Assembly (NCBI GenBank): GCA_902806565.1
Contig: CADCXA010000034.1
Coordinates: 496,001-560,000 of the forward strand
DNA from: Hypoxylon rubiginosum
Lineage: Eukaryota; Ascomycota; Sordariomycetes; Xylariales; Hypoxylaceae
Length of the DNA: 64,000 bases
Direction: 5' to 3'
Below the pieces are notes generated by a model. The model ran no database searches and was not told the origin of the DNA. It was given only the letters and a program-made list of their open reading frames with translations. The translations under genes and the position numbers were made by a program. Shown one piece after another: positions 1 through 11,800 of this stretch. Position 1 is the first letter of the stretch; each line of letters starts with the position of its first letter.

Positions 1-950
1 AAATCTAGACCAGGGAATGATCTTTGCCGAAGACGTTGCATAGTAGCAGCGTGGCAGGGGGTCTTAGCTCACGGCTCACCCCTAGGTGCCCTAGGTACAT
101 ACTACATGCCCTACATGCCCTACATCCCCGCCAGAGCCCTCCAGGGCTCCCATCCCTCTTCCAGCCGTGGCTGTGCACATTGTACATGATCTACCTTAAT
201 TGGTCGGACATGTCTATAAAAAGTAATCCTAACTAAGATACACTTTCTGATTCGCCATAGACTTTCCCATGAGCTGCTTACAGTCCAGGGGTCCAGCGGC
301 CCTCTGGCAAGGAACCCCGGAACCGACTGCCTTTGCGCAGCACCCGTCGATCGCTCGAGATATTGTGCTGGCAAAAAAAAGGGAACCTGTTTCTGCCGGT
401 GGCAAGGCTTCTCCTGCCACGATGCCCTACTATGTACTCGAAGAGGTTTCGCCTTCAAAGACTTTGTGAGAATGTTTCTTCCGATACTCTTGAGGTAACC
501 AAGACGAATACGATTTCTTTGGTCCGAGTCTTTTTGGGTCACTTGATTAGATTTTCTCATCTCTAGACTCTTAGGTACCTACATAGTCTGCTATGCTGCT
601 AGTATGCATCGTTCTATGGATAGCTCTTAGCGACAACTGTAAGACACACTCACACTCTTCACTCGCACCAGGTACCTATTTCTAGATTTGCATATGTCCA
701 CACAGGAACTTGAGCAGGTCTCAGCCTTGTTGTGTAACACCCTGGTTCGTCTGCTCATGCATGTGCAGTAGTTTGGCTGCGACCTTGCCTTCGCCTCTTC
801 TTTTTTAAAAGACCCTTCTCATCTACTCCCGTCTCTTTTTCCTATTCCTTCTCGATCTTGATGCCGGTTTGGGTTAACATTTCCTCCACCTTCCCAAACA
901 TTCAACTTGGCCGGGACCTTGGACCTGGGACCTGGGAACTGGATTGAGCC
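1..950. other. Intergenic, no gene seen; leader of the first gene at its right end
   Basis: Short open frames on both strands overlap each other and show no recognisable family or splice pattern. The last 150 bases are pyrimidine-rich (a CT-rich stretch follows a TTTTTTAAAA run near 801), which is typical of a fungal core promoter and 5' leader ahead of the gene starting at 951. Two copies of a GGTACCTA motif lie near 574 and 671. Confidence 0.5.
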
Positions 951-2729
951 ATGGCTCGTTCAATACCCAATATCAGTTTTCTACGTCTTCCGCCTGCTAC
1001 CGCTGTCCTCCTTCTCAGCGCAATATTTGGAATAACAAATGGCCATGCGCTGCCTAGGCAAACCAAGACTGTGGAGTTGCACGATCTGAACGTGGTCCCT
1101 TTTCCGCCGGGACCGACGGAGGCACCAATTTTACTTTCCGATTTATTACGAAGACAGTCACCGAATACAATATGTGGTTATATCGGGGGAAATCCAAACC
1201 TACCTGCGACATGTTTAGCGGGGTCCCATTGTGTATTAGAACAGGACCATGGGGTGGTGGGTTGTTGTCCAGATGGCGGAACCTGCCAGACGGGTATATT
1301 TACAGGTTGCGTCGACTGGAACAGTGGCCTACAGACCGAAAGCAATCCTTACGTATACACATGCGAAGGGTCAGACGTCTGCTATAGGAATGAGTTCGCT
1401 GGCGGTTACTTTCAGTTTGGCTGCGGAACCGCATCATCTATAGGCACAACTGTCGAGACATCTGTCGATGGCATGTCAAGCTTAATATTTGAAGAGACAT
1501 CAGTGCCGTTGACGGAGTTGCCGAGCCCTCTTGCCGAACCGACTACCGTCGGATCTCAGCCTACGAGTGCGACGGATGACCCTGACGACCCTGATGGGAC
1601 TCATTCAAGCTCATCTGATACTACGCCGCCGACATCCTCAGCTGCGGACCCTCCTCCATCTACATCCGTACCCTTACCCCCAGCTTCATCGTCGTCAACA
1701 TTTCCAGCTTCATTCTCAACCCTTTCATCATCCTCTTCCTCATCAACCACGTCTTCATCTTCATCCTCATCCACAACACTACCTTCCTCAACCATTGATA
1801 TACCGAATACTACCGCGGATGCAACATCTTCGGACGGCGCGCCAGAAGAAACAGTGACCCATACTAGTGCACCTGCGACGGGGGCAGGAACTAGTACTAC
1901 TAATAGAGGCGCCATTATCGGCGGATCCATCAGCGGAGCTGCCGTCCTCATAGGCATAATAATTGCGGCAATACTCCTGTACCTACGGAAGCGGCGACGC
2001 AATGACCGTGAAGGCCCCGGGCCTCTGCCCACGGATGCGCCACCGAGGACAGAGTATATCAGGTAAGCATTGGACTTGGCGCTTCATGACGAGGAACTTT
2101 GATCAGCTAACAAACCACACAGCCCGATGAGGTCTCACGGCGCGGCATTCGCACCCCTCCCGTCGTGGCAGGACGACGAGGAAGACAGGCGGCCGCTCAC
2201 CCAGTACAACAACCAGCCGTACCACCATCCGCCGAACGAGCCGTGGCGGCCGGGACCGCCGGCGATGGCGCCGGCGCGGACGGCCAACACGGGCCGCGGC
2301 TTCTCGCAGCCCCTCCGGTACCACCCGGCCTCGTCGCACGCGGGAGGAGCGATGCCCCCGGGCGTGGGCACGGGCTTAGCGCCCGTCGCGGAGGAAGAGC
2401 AGCTGTCGGAGCACGAATACGAAGTCTTGCACGACCACCGCGGCGGCGGTGGTAGGCGGCCGGTGCACTCGTCGGAGATCGACGACTTCTCGCGCGCGTA
2501 CTCGAGCGCCGGCATCGGCACCGAGGAGATGGACTACGACGACGACCGCCACCCGCTAGCGGTCATAAATCCGGACGACAGCCCGCCGCGCTCCGGTACT
2601 GCCTCGCCCGGCGATAGCCAGAGCCCGTCGAGAGGAGGAGCAGGAGGGACGGGCACCGGTGGAGGGATCGGGAACCGCCCGCTGTGGCAGCAGAACCGGC
2701 AGCAGGGGCGCAACCTGATGTGGTTGTGA
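951..2729 (+). CDS. Single-pass membrane protein: Cys-rich ectodomain, Ser/Thr stalk, cytosolic tail
   Basis: Two exons, 951-2062 and 2123-2729, give 572 residues. The intron starts GTAAGC, ends ACACAG and has a GCTAAC branch site; without it the frame stops at 2066. Residues 1-33 look like a signal peptide. An ectodomain at about 73-163 holds ten cysteines, including a CC pair. It is followed by about 140 residues dominated by Ser, Thr and Pro, probably O-mannosylated. A glycine-rich transmembrane helix at about 320-345 ends in a basic KRRR stop-transfer stretch. The cytosolic tail of about 225 residues is Pro/Gly/His/Asp-rich and probably disordered. This layout is that of fungal wall-stress sensors and similar plasma-membrane glycoproteins, but the ectodomain is not a WSC domain that I can identify. 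A surface or wall-sensing role is inference only. Confidence 0.85.
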
Positions 2730-3863
2730 TAATTCATGATACGCTACAAACTTACCTACCTAATACATACATATACATACATATACATACATATATACTT
2801 TTACAAGGAGCCTGGTTGAGTTGGGTTGGGTTGGTTTTGGTTTGGCTCTGTTGTATAAAAAAACGGCATACGTTACGAATAACTAATATGAGGAGTTTTC
2901 AGGGGTTTGGTTTAGGTTGAGCGGACGGGTCGATACGACACATTGTAGATTTTGGGCGGTGTTTTGTGGTATTTTGTTTAGCCTTTTTGGCATCCTTTTT
3001 GTTTTTTGGGGGGCATGTTCAGGGCGCTTGGTTGTTTTGGAAAGACTCAAGAGATCCATGGCGGCGCTTGTCAATTGGCTTAAAGGCAAAAAAAGGTCGG
3101 GCTGCTGCTATGTTATATTATGCGTACCATGCGCAGACAACGCGTGCCCTGGGGCGTTTACCGGGAACTTTGGTTTCGAGGTTAATGAACATCATCACGA
3201 TAGAGGGAAGAAAGAAAGCTGGTTGCTTTGTGTTTACAGAGTTTACATACCGCGGGTACTTCAATCAATCGAACTACGAAGTACTGAAAATAATATGCAT
3301 TTAAATGGGCAGGTGTAGTAAGGGATTATGAATATTCAAGTGACGCAGGTCAGGGACCAACTTTGCCTTTTCACGATGCAACCAGGGATTCATTAACATG
3401 AAGGTGAATATCCGATTTTTACTCACCACGAATCTGATCAGTAGAATAGCTATAGGCGTTTGACCTAAACATACACACCGACAGGAACACGGTCTTGCTC
3501 TCAAAAACCCCAAGTAAACATGCAACAGATATTAGTGTCCGTTTCAACCACACCTAACTCTTCTTACTTCACTGTAATTTTGAGAATAAGCCCTTCCTTG
3601 CTCGTCCTTGCTTTGCCTGCATGGACAGAATCGTACTCTGGGAAAAAAGCACCTTTGTCCTGATATAGTAAGCCTGCCTAAAAACGCCGGAGCCTCAAAG
3701 CCTCTTCTCCCTGGGACGCCTCATAAAAAAACCCCTCCTTGCTTCCGAACCATTGACCATACTCGTACAAAACTCCGACCGAGACCCATCTTGCGGTGCA
3801 GCCACAAGTGTAAGCATGCTTGCTTTAGCTGCGTCGATGACAGGCCATGGCACGCAACGTCCC
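2730..3863. other. Intergenic between tail-to-tail genes, no gene seen
   Basis: This holds the 3' ends of two convergent genes. T-rich runs around 2820-3020 fit 3'UTR and polyadenylation sequence. Open frames on the plus strand at 2917-3318 and 3608-3907 have low-complexity, non-protein-like translations and overlap each other. I see no domain in them. Confidence 0.5.
2763..2792. repeat. Tandem repeat, 10-bp unit x3
   Basis: Three exact copies of ATACATACAT directly follow the stop codon of the upstream membrane-protein gene, so they probably lie in its 3'UTR. Confidence 0.9.
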
Positions 3864-4955
3864 CTAGACGACGACGTGGGTGCTCATGTGCTCTACAGCT
3901 TCCTTAATGCTACGGAGCATGCGCTGGTTAACGCAGAAGGGGCATCGCAGAGGCCTGTCCGCTCCAGAGATGGCGTTGCCACTTGAGATGGGTGTCAAAG
4001 TGAGAGAGTGCTCCTCAGGTGCGCCAGGGGTGAACCGCGAGCCAGTTCGCGGGCCCTGCTGACCCGTGGGAGTTTGTAGACTGGGAGCGATGGGAGGTAG
4101 ACCCTGCTCCTGTCTCTCACGCTGCTCGCGGACGGCGGCGGCCTCAGCCTCGGCATCTTCTTCCTCTTGCTGCATGGCGCGCAGGGCGTTCTGGAGCACG
4201 ACTTCGGGATCCTCGTTGCCCGTGTATGCGGGTTCGGCTGGGCCAACGGATGCACCTGCAAGGGTGGGAAGAGGTGCGGGACTAGGGTTCTCGAGACGGC
4301 GAATGATTTCGTCGCGGACGCGTGCGCATGTGGCAAGGCTCGCCTCAACACCGACGACTCTGAGCACGGCGTCGCGAATGGCGGCAGGGCTAGTCTCTGC
4401 GCTGATAGTCATGAAGCGCGGGACTGCATCGATGAGGTAAGGGAGATCGTCAGCAGGGTTGGATGCATTACCGTGACGTCGCTGGCGTCTAATTAGTAAA
4501 CCGTATCGCTTCTTGAATCGATGGATCCATCCGGGCGAGAACTCGGGAGGGGCCTCGTCTTTGTATCGGGGAAGCTGCTGGAATATGGACTTGGCCTTCT
4601 CGGCTAGCTCTTCGTTAGAAGGATTGCGACCGGAGGCGACAACTTGGCCGTGCCAGAGGAGGACGAGCTTCTCTACGTCGGGCCAATTGCCGAAGCGTAG
4701 ACGCGAACCGCTGAATTGATTGTCGTTGTCGAGACGCGCATATTTAGGCGACAAGGAGTGGCTGATGGTGGACTGGCTGATGTTTTGACCGTACTGGCTG
4801 AAGAACCACTCAATGCAGGCCTTGTGGGAAGGTCGTGTTGTTTGGGAATGAGCCCAGCGACGAAGAGCGCGACGCTGGTCGAGGGTGAGCGAGTGTCGCT
4901 CCTTAGGCGTGGTCGCGGCGTCGGGTGTGTCGGGGACAGCGGGAACGTCCGACAT
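3864..4955 (-). CDS. CENP-B/Tc5-type HTH DNA-binding protein with C-terminal zinc finger
   Basis: Intronless, 363 residues. Residues 21-72 form a CENP-B N-terminal-type helix-turn-helix, with a QRRALRRWA start and the STISHSLS recognition-helix region. Residues 85-157 form a second HTH of the Tc5/CENP-B type (WPDVEKLVLLW through WIHRFKKRYGL). The middle is Pro-rich with an acidic, Ala/Glu-rich probable coiled coil near 255-285. The last 30 residues carry C-x2-C-x14-H-x3-H, a C2H2-like finger. No DDE nuclease domain follows, and there are no terminal repeats around the gene. It therefore looks like a host gene derived from a pogo/Tc-type transposase N-terminus rather than an active element. 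Proteins with this bipartite HTH bind DNA as centromere, replication-origin or silencing factors; the target here is unknown. The start is the first ATG of the open frame. Confidence 0.85.
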   Translation of the reverse strand: MSDVPAVPDTPDAATTPKERHSLTLDQRRALRRWAHSQTTRPSHKACIEWFFSQYGQNISQSTISHSLSPKYARLDNDNQFSGSRLRFGNWPDVEKLVLLWHGQVVASGRNPSNEELAEKAKSIFQQLPRYKDEAPPEFSPGWIHRFKKRYGLLIRRQRRHGNASNPADDLPYLIDAVPRFMTISAETSPAAIRDAVLRVVGVEASLATCARVRDEIIRRLENPSPAPLPTLAGASVGPAEPAYTGNEDPEVVLQNALRAMQQEEEDAEAEAAAVREQRERQEQGLPPIAPSLQTPTGQQGPRTGSRFTPGAPEEHSLTLTPISSGNAISGADRPLRCPFCVNQRMLRSIKEAVEHMSTHVVV

Positions 4956-6900
4956 GATGACGGGTAGCTTCAGTGGTAGTCAGCTTTTAGAATGATGATG
5001 GATTGTGTTATTCGGTGTTATTCGCAATTGATTCAATTGCTATTGCTATCGGCGGTCTAATGCTTAAACGAACGCAACCCGGGGTTTGGATGGAAAGGGG
5101 GCGAGGTTGTGCTTAATGAAAGGAGGAGAAATCGGGTTCTGCGGGTTTTTGTGGCTTGAGAGGTTTTTTTTTGTGCAAAAGCGGTTGTGGGTCTTGGAGG
5201 GGGCAGGGGACAACTTGTCCTTTCCGACCAATCCCGTCCGATCTTATGGTGGGCTCCTCAATTTAAAGGGCATAAGCAGTAGTGGTCCGTGCCTGCTCAT
5301 TGCATTGAGCAACTTTATGCGCACAACCGCCCAACCGGCCGCCACCCGTTTCAAATGCAAGTCACCGTTAGATACTAGCTGCCTGTCTACCTACCTGCCT
5401 ACCCTGTTTGCCTGCACCAAAATATCGTCATACCAGGGACCAGAAAAAGAATTCGAATAAATACAAATCCGTATATCCTCCTATCGTTATTCTACTATAC
5501 TCTAGACTTCCTCACTCTCGAATGCTACCTAACCTACGACCTGTTAGCCTCAACTCGGACATGTGCAATTAAACAAGAACGAAGGGATCCCCTCAATCCG
5601 ACTCGACTTACATATTACGAAGCAGGCTAATATATTATTGCATACGGCTAAAATGGCTTTGCTGACTGACCATTTGGTTCTTACCTCTTAGCAAATACTA
5701 GCAGCATGAATACAATAGGTAGACTTGAATTCATCATCGGTCCAAAGTGGTGATTGTATACGAGCAGCCGATATTAATATTTCATAGCGTGTAGATTACC
5801 TACTCGGTCCCAGCAGAACATCATACTTACATGTAGGGGTGTGTGTGCGCGTGTGTCTATGTCTATAGTTACCTGTTAGATACTATTCATACCTCATGTA
5901 GGTACCATTGGCTCACATCATAATGTCATCACGAAAGTACAGAGTAGGATTCAGATTCAGTCAGCACTCCATTTCATTCCCCTGAAGCTATAGCAGAAGT
6001 GTCTCGAGCTGCAGAACCATAGCCTCATATCAACCCGTCAATTCTTTCAAACACCCTTCCCAAGTTATTAGTTTGCTTTGAGGCGTCTAAAATTCGCTTG
6101 ATCGTAGGACATCTGCTCCAAAGTCCCTATTCGCCGCACATCCTAGGATCGATTAAGTACCCTATAGCATGCAGACTCTGCAAGGTCCCCGGGTGCCCTC
6201 GCTAATTTCCATTAGGCAGCATAGCAACCCCCCTCCGCTAACAAGCCTCGTATGTTCCGTCATTGTTCCGTCATTCCATCTCTCGTCAACGCATCCGCGC
6301 GCTCATCGCCTTGCAGTACATAATAGCTTTAGAAGAATGAGACAAAGAAGCTGATGGGAACTTGAACATGGATATGCAATCGGAAGGCAAACCGTTCCGC
6401 TGAGAGAAAGCAATCCCGTAACGACGCCGAACCGTAAGGTATACCGTATAGAGAACTTATAAAAAGGATGTCCTGCGAATTCCCATTTTCGACCCGAGCC
6501 AGTGTTGAAAAGAAGAAGAAAAAAAGATTTAGAAGAATTTAAAAAGCGTTATGAAAATGAAGAAATAATGCATTAGACGGTTGCGATAGAATGTCCATTT
6601 CGAACACCCATTAGGTCCCATCTTGCTACCTCGAGCACTGCCTCAGGTGTATGTCCCATTAGACATCACCACACCGACCACCCAAATGCAAGGGTAAATG
6701 CTGCTTCAGTTGAGGTGAAGTCGTGTTCGTTACATGCCATGGCGGCAAGATATAATCGTCGACGGGCTCTAGATCTGCCATAGACCCCCTGAGAGCGGCT
6801 GCTAATGTATTGATGTAAATGCCATAAAAACGAAGCGTATTGGGTATATTGTATAATGAAAATGATCCGTGGAGGGGTATCCGGCTGTTTCTTCATGTCC
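4956..6900. other. Intergenic, 1.9 kb, no gene seen
   Basis: This holds the probable promoter of the CENP-B-type gene on its left and the 3' flank of BEM1 on its right. A short GT-rich run (about 5837-5858) and a palindromic GGTACC (about 5901) are present. The longest open frame, 5086-5460 on the plus strand, has no protein-like features. Confidence 0.5.
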
Positions 6901-8827
6901 TTACACCTGCTCAACGAAGACGACTAGTTTCTCATTGTGCTCTAAGGCGTAGTTAAGGTCGTTGTTACTTAGGAGGCTGAGCTTGTCACCGCTCTGCTCG
7001 TCCTTGTAGAAGAGTTGCATTTGATCTCCGTTAGGCACCTTGGCCCGCTCCCTGATTCTTTCGGATAGCTGTTGGAAGTTGGTATCAGAGGGCACACGTA
7101 TCAGGAATGCCTCGCCGTTAAAATGTAGTTTGACCTTGAACGAAGGACCTCCAGAGCCTATGCCGGGAGATAACGACGTTTGCGAAGGTTGGGAGAGCGA
7201 CGATGCCTGCCGGGTCACTTGAGGTTGCCCGTTCTGCATCTGCCTAGGAGCTGCCGATAATCCAGAGTATCCGTTCCCATTGCCGTTCAAATTATTTCTC
7301 GAAGATTGCCGAGAGTTGCCGTCCCTAGGCGAGTCGACAGAAGAGCGCGAGCCACCGGATAACCTATATTCGTCGCCGTTGGATGGGGGCTCAACCTCGT
7401 AATCACCCTCTCTCGGCGCAAAGAACTGTTTCACTAGGTTGCACTTGGAGATATAGGCCGGCTGTCCTAGGAGATTCTTTACGTATGCGTCGAGGTTATG
7501 TAGTCGTCCCTCGGTGATCGCATCGGTCACGTAATTAACAGGACCGGGCATATACGGCAGTGTCCGCTTTTGCGTACCGGTGTTTCCGGCTTCGGCTGGG
7601 AATTCGGTTAAAAGTGCAATCTGGAAGTCATAAAAATCTTCGTAGTAACGTGAAAGCTCCCAGTGTCGACCGTCCTCCAGCGCTGCCTCGATGACAAACC
7701 AGTATTTGTCCTCTGCAAAGCAGTACCGTGGTATTCGTGCCGAAATGGGCGCAAACAGTTCAGACGTAGACTTAGATGCGAATTGGTTCTGCTGCAGTGT
7801 GTTTCGCTGCTGCTGAGCTTGTGGCTGATACTGTTGCTGCGCAATTCCATTAGCATATCTCGATTTACAACCGCAACAGTGAATTCACGACTTACGAATG
7901 AAGCACTCTGCTGTTGACTCTGGCGACTGCCACCTTGTTGCAGGCTCATGCGTTCCATGCCTTGCTCCAAGCCTGGTTGACCGCCAGCCTCAAATTTGCC
8001 TAGAGTGATACTGCTGTTCTTGTAATCCGCTGCCATCTTCTTCCATTCCTCGACCCGGGGTACCCCAGCTCGCTTCACAGCTTCTTGGGGATTCGGAACG
8101 GCGGTATCTGTCGACATATCTCGAATCTCAACGAACGAAACAGGAATAAGGCCAGGCCCGCCCAGACGGCCGATCGGTTTAGCGACAAACCATTCTGGAT
8201 TAGACTGCGCGATCACTATAATCGCCTCGCCAGCTTTCGCCTCCAGCTCGTCGGCCCTCTCCGCCTGGAAGTCGTACATAACTATACCGTATACCATAGC
8301 GCCGTTCTTAACGACCGACTTAGAACTACGTTGGCTAAGCGCGGGGGTTGAAGGTACAGTCGTCGTGGTCTCGGAAAATCCGGAATCGTGGTCATCCTTC
8401 TTCAAACCCAACGAGCGACCCGGATCGGACGAGCCGCTGTCCCTCTCGGTACGTCCAAGGGCTTGGAAGAAGGAAACCGGGACAAGACCGCGAGCGTCTG
8501 GAAGAGCTGGGTTGCATGCTTCATACCAGTCGGTATCATTTTCGCGGCCAATAACGTGGAAGAAATCGCCTCGCGAGAAGCTCAACTCTTGGGCGGACGC
8601 AGCTTCATAGTCATAAAGAGCTCGGATAACCTATAGATGTCTCGGGCATCAGCGTCAAGTCGAAGGTGACAAAAAGCGGGTCGGTTTATCAATGGAAGAA
8701 GGATGAAAGTGAAAGTACCGACCTTTTTAGGGGGGACAATAGCAACTGCGGATTTGGGGGCAATGGACACCTGAGGTCTGTCCTTCTCGCCTTTGATAGA
8801 TCTTCTTAGAGCCTGGATGGTGCGCAT
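6901..8827 (-). CDS. bem1: Bem1/Scd2-type polarity scaffold (SH3-SH3-PX-PB1)
   Basis: Three exons in transcript order, 8827-8723, 8630-7896 and 7836-6901, give 591 residues (yeast Bem1 is 551). All joins are phase 0 with GTCGGT and GTAAGT donors. SH3-1 is at about 36-93, with the ALYDYEA and ELSFSRGD motifs. SH3-2 is at about 145-204, with MYDFQAE and WFVAK. Between them lies a Ser/Thr-rich linker. The PX domain at about 307-420 contains RYCFAEDKYWF and RYYEDFYDFQ. The C-terminal PB1 (about 514-591) has a leading KVKLHF strand and an acidic YKDEQSGD loop. In the family, SH3-2 binds Cdc42-effector kinases, PX binds phosphoinositides, and PB1 binds the Cdc42 exchange factor Cdc24. It links polarity, hyphal tip growth and NADPH oxidase control. 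A Gln-rich stretch precedes the PX domain. Identification is firm. Confidence 0.96.
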
Positions 8828-11800
8828 AATGTTAGCAACGGTATCGACGGATGCGACCAGATCGCGGGTTGGTTCGGGGCGCGATGGGAATGCGATCGGT
8901 AGCTAGATACATCTGAAGGCATGTCTGGCAGAAAGGAAGGGCTATTCAAGACAAACAGAGGAGGGGAGTCCCAGGTTTAATGGCGCACCTTCATCGTTGT
9001 ACAGGATCGGAGGCTTGTGGACCGCGAATTGTCAGGTAAAAAGGAGACGGAGGTTGAAAAGGAGGATCCAAGGAGTGGGCGCAGGCCAGAAACGGCAGAC
9101 TGGCTATCCCCAAGGCTCAGGTACGGTTACGCCGAGGTAACAAAGTCGCGAGGTCCTCTGAATCAGTGCGACGACGTGTAATAGGCGCGAAGCGAAGAGG
9201 TATTTGTGGTAGTTCAGTCGGCAGGATTGAACGAGGTGCGTCAACGTGAGACTTTTCGCGGCGTCAAGATGATGAAGAATAAAAAAAAATCGATGTGTAG
9301 AAGAAGCTTTGGCCCTTTTTTTATTATTCGTTTTCTGACCAGTTTGCTGCAATCAAATAACCAGCTGATTATAAGAAAAAGGAGTGATGAGGAATTGTCT
9401 CCCTTTTTCTGGGCCGGATAATAATAGTCAATACTTTTTCGACTCTGGTCTGTGATATAACTTTCTTAATCACTGATTCCTTTCTTCTCAGGTTTGTCTT
9501 TTTCTTTATCTGGTCCCAACGCAGCCACAGTCGGTCGGGTATCAATTGTTTCCTTCAGGTGGATAAGCGCGATAGCTCACATACAAGAGAATTGCGGCTG
9601 TCTCGATACTGGTATCGGCTCGTGGTCGTCGGTACAATCGTCGCCCTGGTATCGTGATGTCGGTGTAAAAAGTGTCGACGGTTATCTCTTCGAAGAGATT
9701 GAAAAGGTCAGGAGGACAAAGGAGGAGTAGGAGAGGGATCGGACTGGCTGGATTTGCAGTGACTAGGTGCGCTTAACCAGGATTGGGGGGGTGGGTGACT
9801 GGCTGAGAGAAGAGGGTGGAAACGTCGAAAAAGTGGGATAAATTGAGTCGGGCGTTAGCAGGCCAGCAGGCGACAGGTTCGCAACATTGGTAGGCTGAGC
9901 CGTGGGTGCGTTGTGTGTGGTGCTTTGGGTGCTTTGCTTGGTGCTTGGTGCTTGGTCTGTGGTGCGTGGTGCGTGGGTGTGCGCGCCCGGGGTTCGGGGA
10001 GTCGCAAGGTCGCAAGGTAAGTCGATGGATATGCCTGCTTTCTATGCTTTTTGGGATTGGGCATTGGATTTTGGGGCTGGATTTGGAGATGGCTGGATTG
10101 GCTGCATGGGCAATGGGATGGGGGGGGGATAGGAGACGGGGGATGGGAGATGCAAAGAAATGGTTGGATGGGCGGATAAGAGGTACATGTAGGCTGCATA
10201 ACAGCATATGTACATATGCTTAGTTACATTACGCTAAAGTACATGTACACATGCAGACGCAGACATGTAATCAAGTGGGCGATCGAAGGGAAGAAGGAAT
10301 ATTGGAACACTGGAACTTACGAGCCACGGGGATTAGTGGGTGGATTAGTGGGTGGATTAGTGGGCGTGTCTGTTCTAGGTGTTCTAAACATGCTAATTAG
10401 TGCATATTGGCCCTATATCTAATGTATACCATACCTCTCTCATACTTCTCTCTGCCTTGTGAGTCCTTGATGTCTCTTCTAGGCTGACGTCAAATTAAAA
10501 TATTCCATAACACTTTGAAGAGAGTCCCTTTTAAATTTCATTCCTACAGTCTCTTAACTACATGTATGTATTCTTAGTTATAAGGAGGTACTTATAAAAA
10601 ATATATATTATCCAATATTGATAGCTCTAGGCTTTCAATCTTTTAGGTACTTCATTTGCCCCTCCAACCCCCCCTCCTATCCCTTTTCTATCCTTCTACC
10701 CCTCCCCGCCACTTTCTCCCATTCCTCTAGTTTCCAATGCCCCTCCAATCTTAATAAAGCTTCGAACAATCTGGTTCTTGATCGACTGACACAAGATCGC
10801 ATTGACGGCAAAGAAAAGGTCCAACAGGATCCACGTATTGGAAATATCCTATGAGCGTTGTGCTCTAGGTGGGGGTGGTGTTTGCTCGTTAGTCACGCCC
10901 AGGATTACGAGTCGTCACCTAAACGCAACAATCCGATAAGTTTCATAAAAACCACGGCCTTCAGCAAGTCTCCGGTAACTCTAGACCTTTCCACAATTAC
11001 GATATCAGTATACGATATCAGTGTAGCCATATACGCCAGAAGGGACCCGTCTGAGCGAACACATCATATTTCATATACCAGTAAGCCGGAATGCTTCTGC
11101 TTCTCTTGTGTTGGTCCCACGACAAAACATATGATGATATCCCATGAAATCGCGGGAGCGCAAAACTGGACTGGACTTGGAAAAGCGACCGGTCAAGCCG
11201 GTCCAAGGGACCTCATGCTTCATGCCTCTTGGTGCCCAAGCTTCAGGGGCGTCCCCTGTGCCTACATATTTCAAGCACCGGAAAGATCCTTAAACCGGCT
11301 CTGCATCGTACCTTGCAGTGCGCATACCAACTTATATGCACGTCGTCACAATACTTTCTAGGAAGACGATGCCGATATTTAAGCTACATATTCCGTACTT
11401 ACATACATCTACATATGTAGATAGCTACTTAGGTAGGTACCTGTATACCTCAACGAGCGTCCAGAGTTTTGCAACACATACATGTACGTTATGACCCGAG
11501 AATATTGTCAGATTTCCAAGACACCATCAGGACTTTAACTTGCTAGATAACACCTTCATGCGCCCAACAGACGCAATCCCTCGGAAGCAAATGCGACAAC
11601 GAAGTATGCAGGGTAACCCTGAAACGCTGTCTAAGTTATTTAGTTAAAGTAGTCCTTCACGCGCCGTTCCTACGCCTTGCGCGTCTAGCATGCTCGTTAC
11701 TACGCTCGCCAACTCGTTAGGATCGCTGGTACATTAAGGCTTACTGGTGGCTGACACCTAAGAGTCTAAGGGATCGAGTAGCAGCTATCGCCATCACTGT

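Noticed and set aside
1601..2032. 143-codon minus-strand frame rich in Asp, Glu and Val
   Set aside because: It is antisense to the Ser/Thr-rich stalk of the membrane protein; its composition mirrors that repeat.
3864..4955. Active DNA transposon
   Set aside because: No DDE domain, terminal inverted repeats or target-site duplication are visible around the HTH gene.
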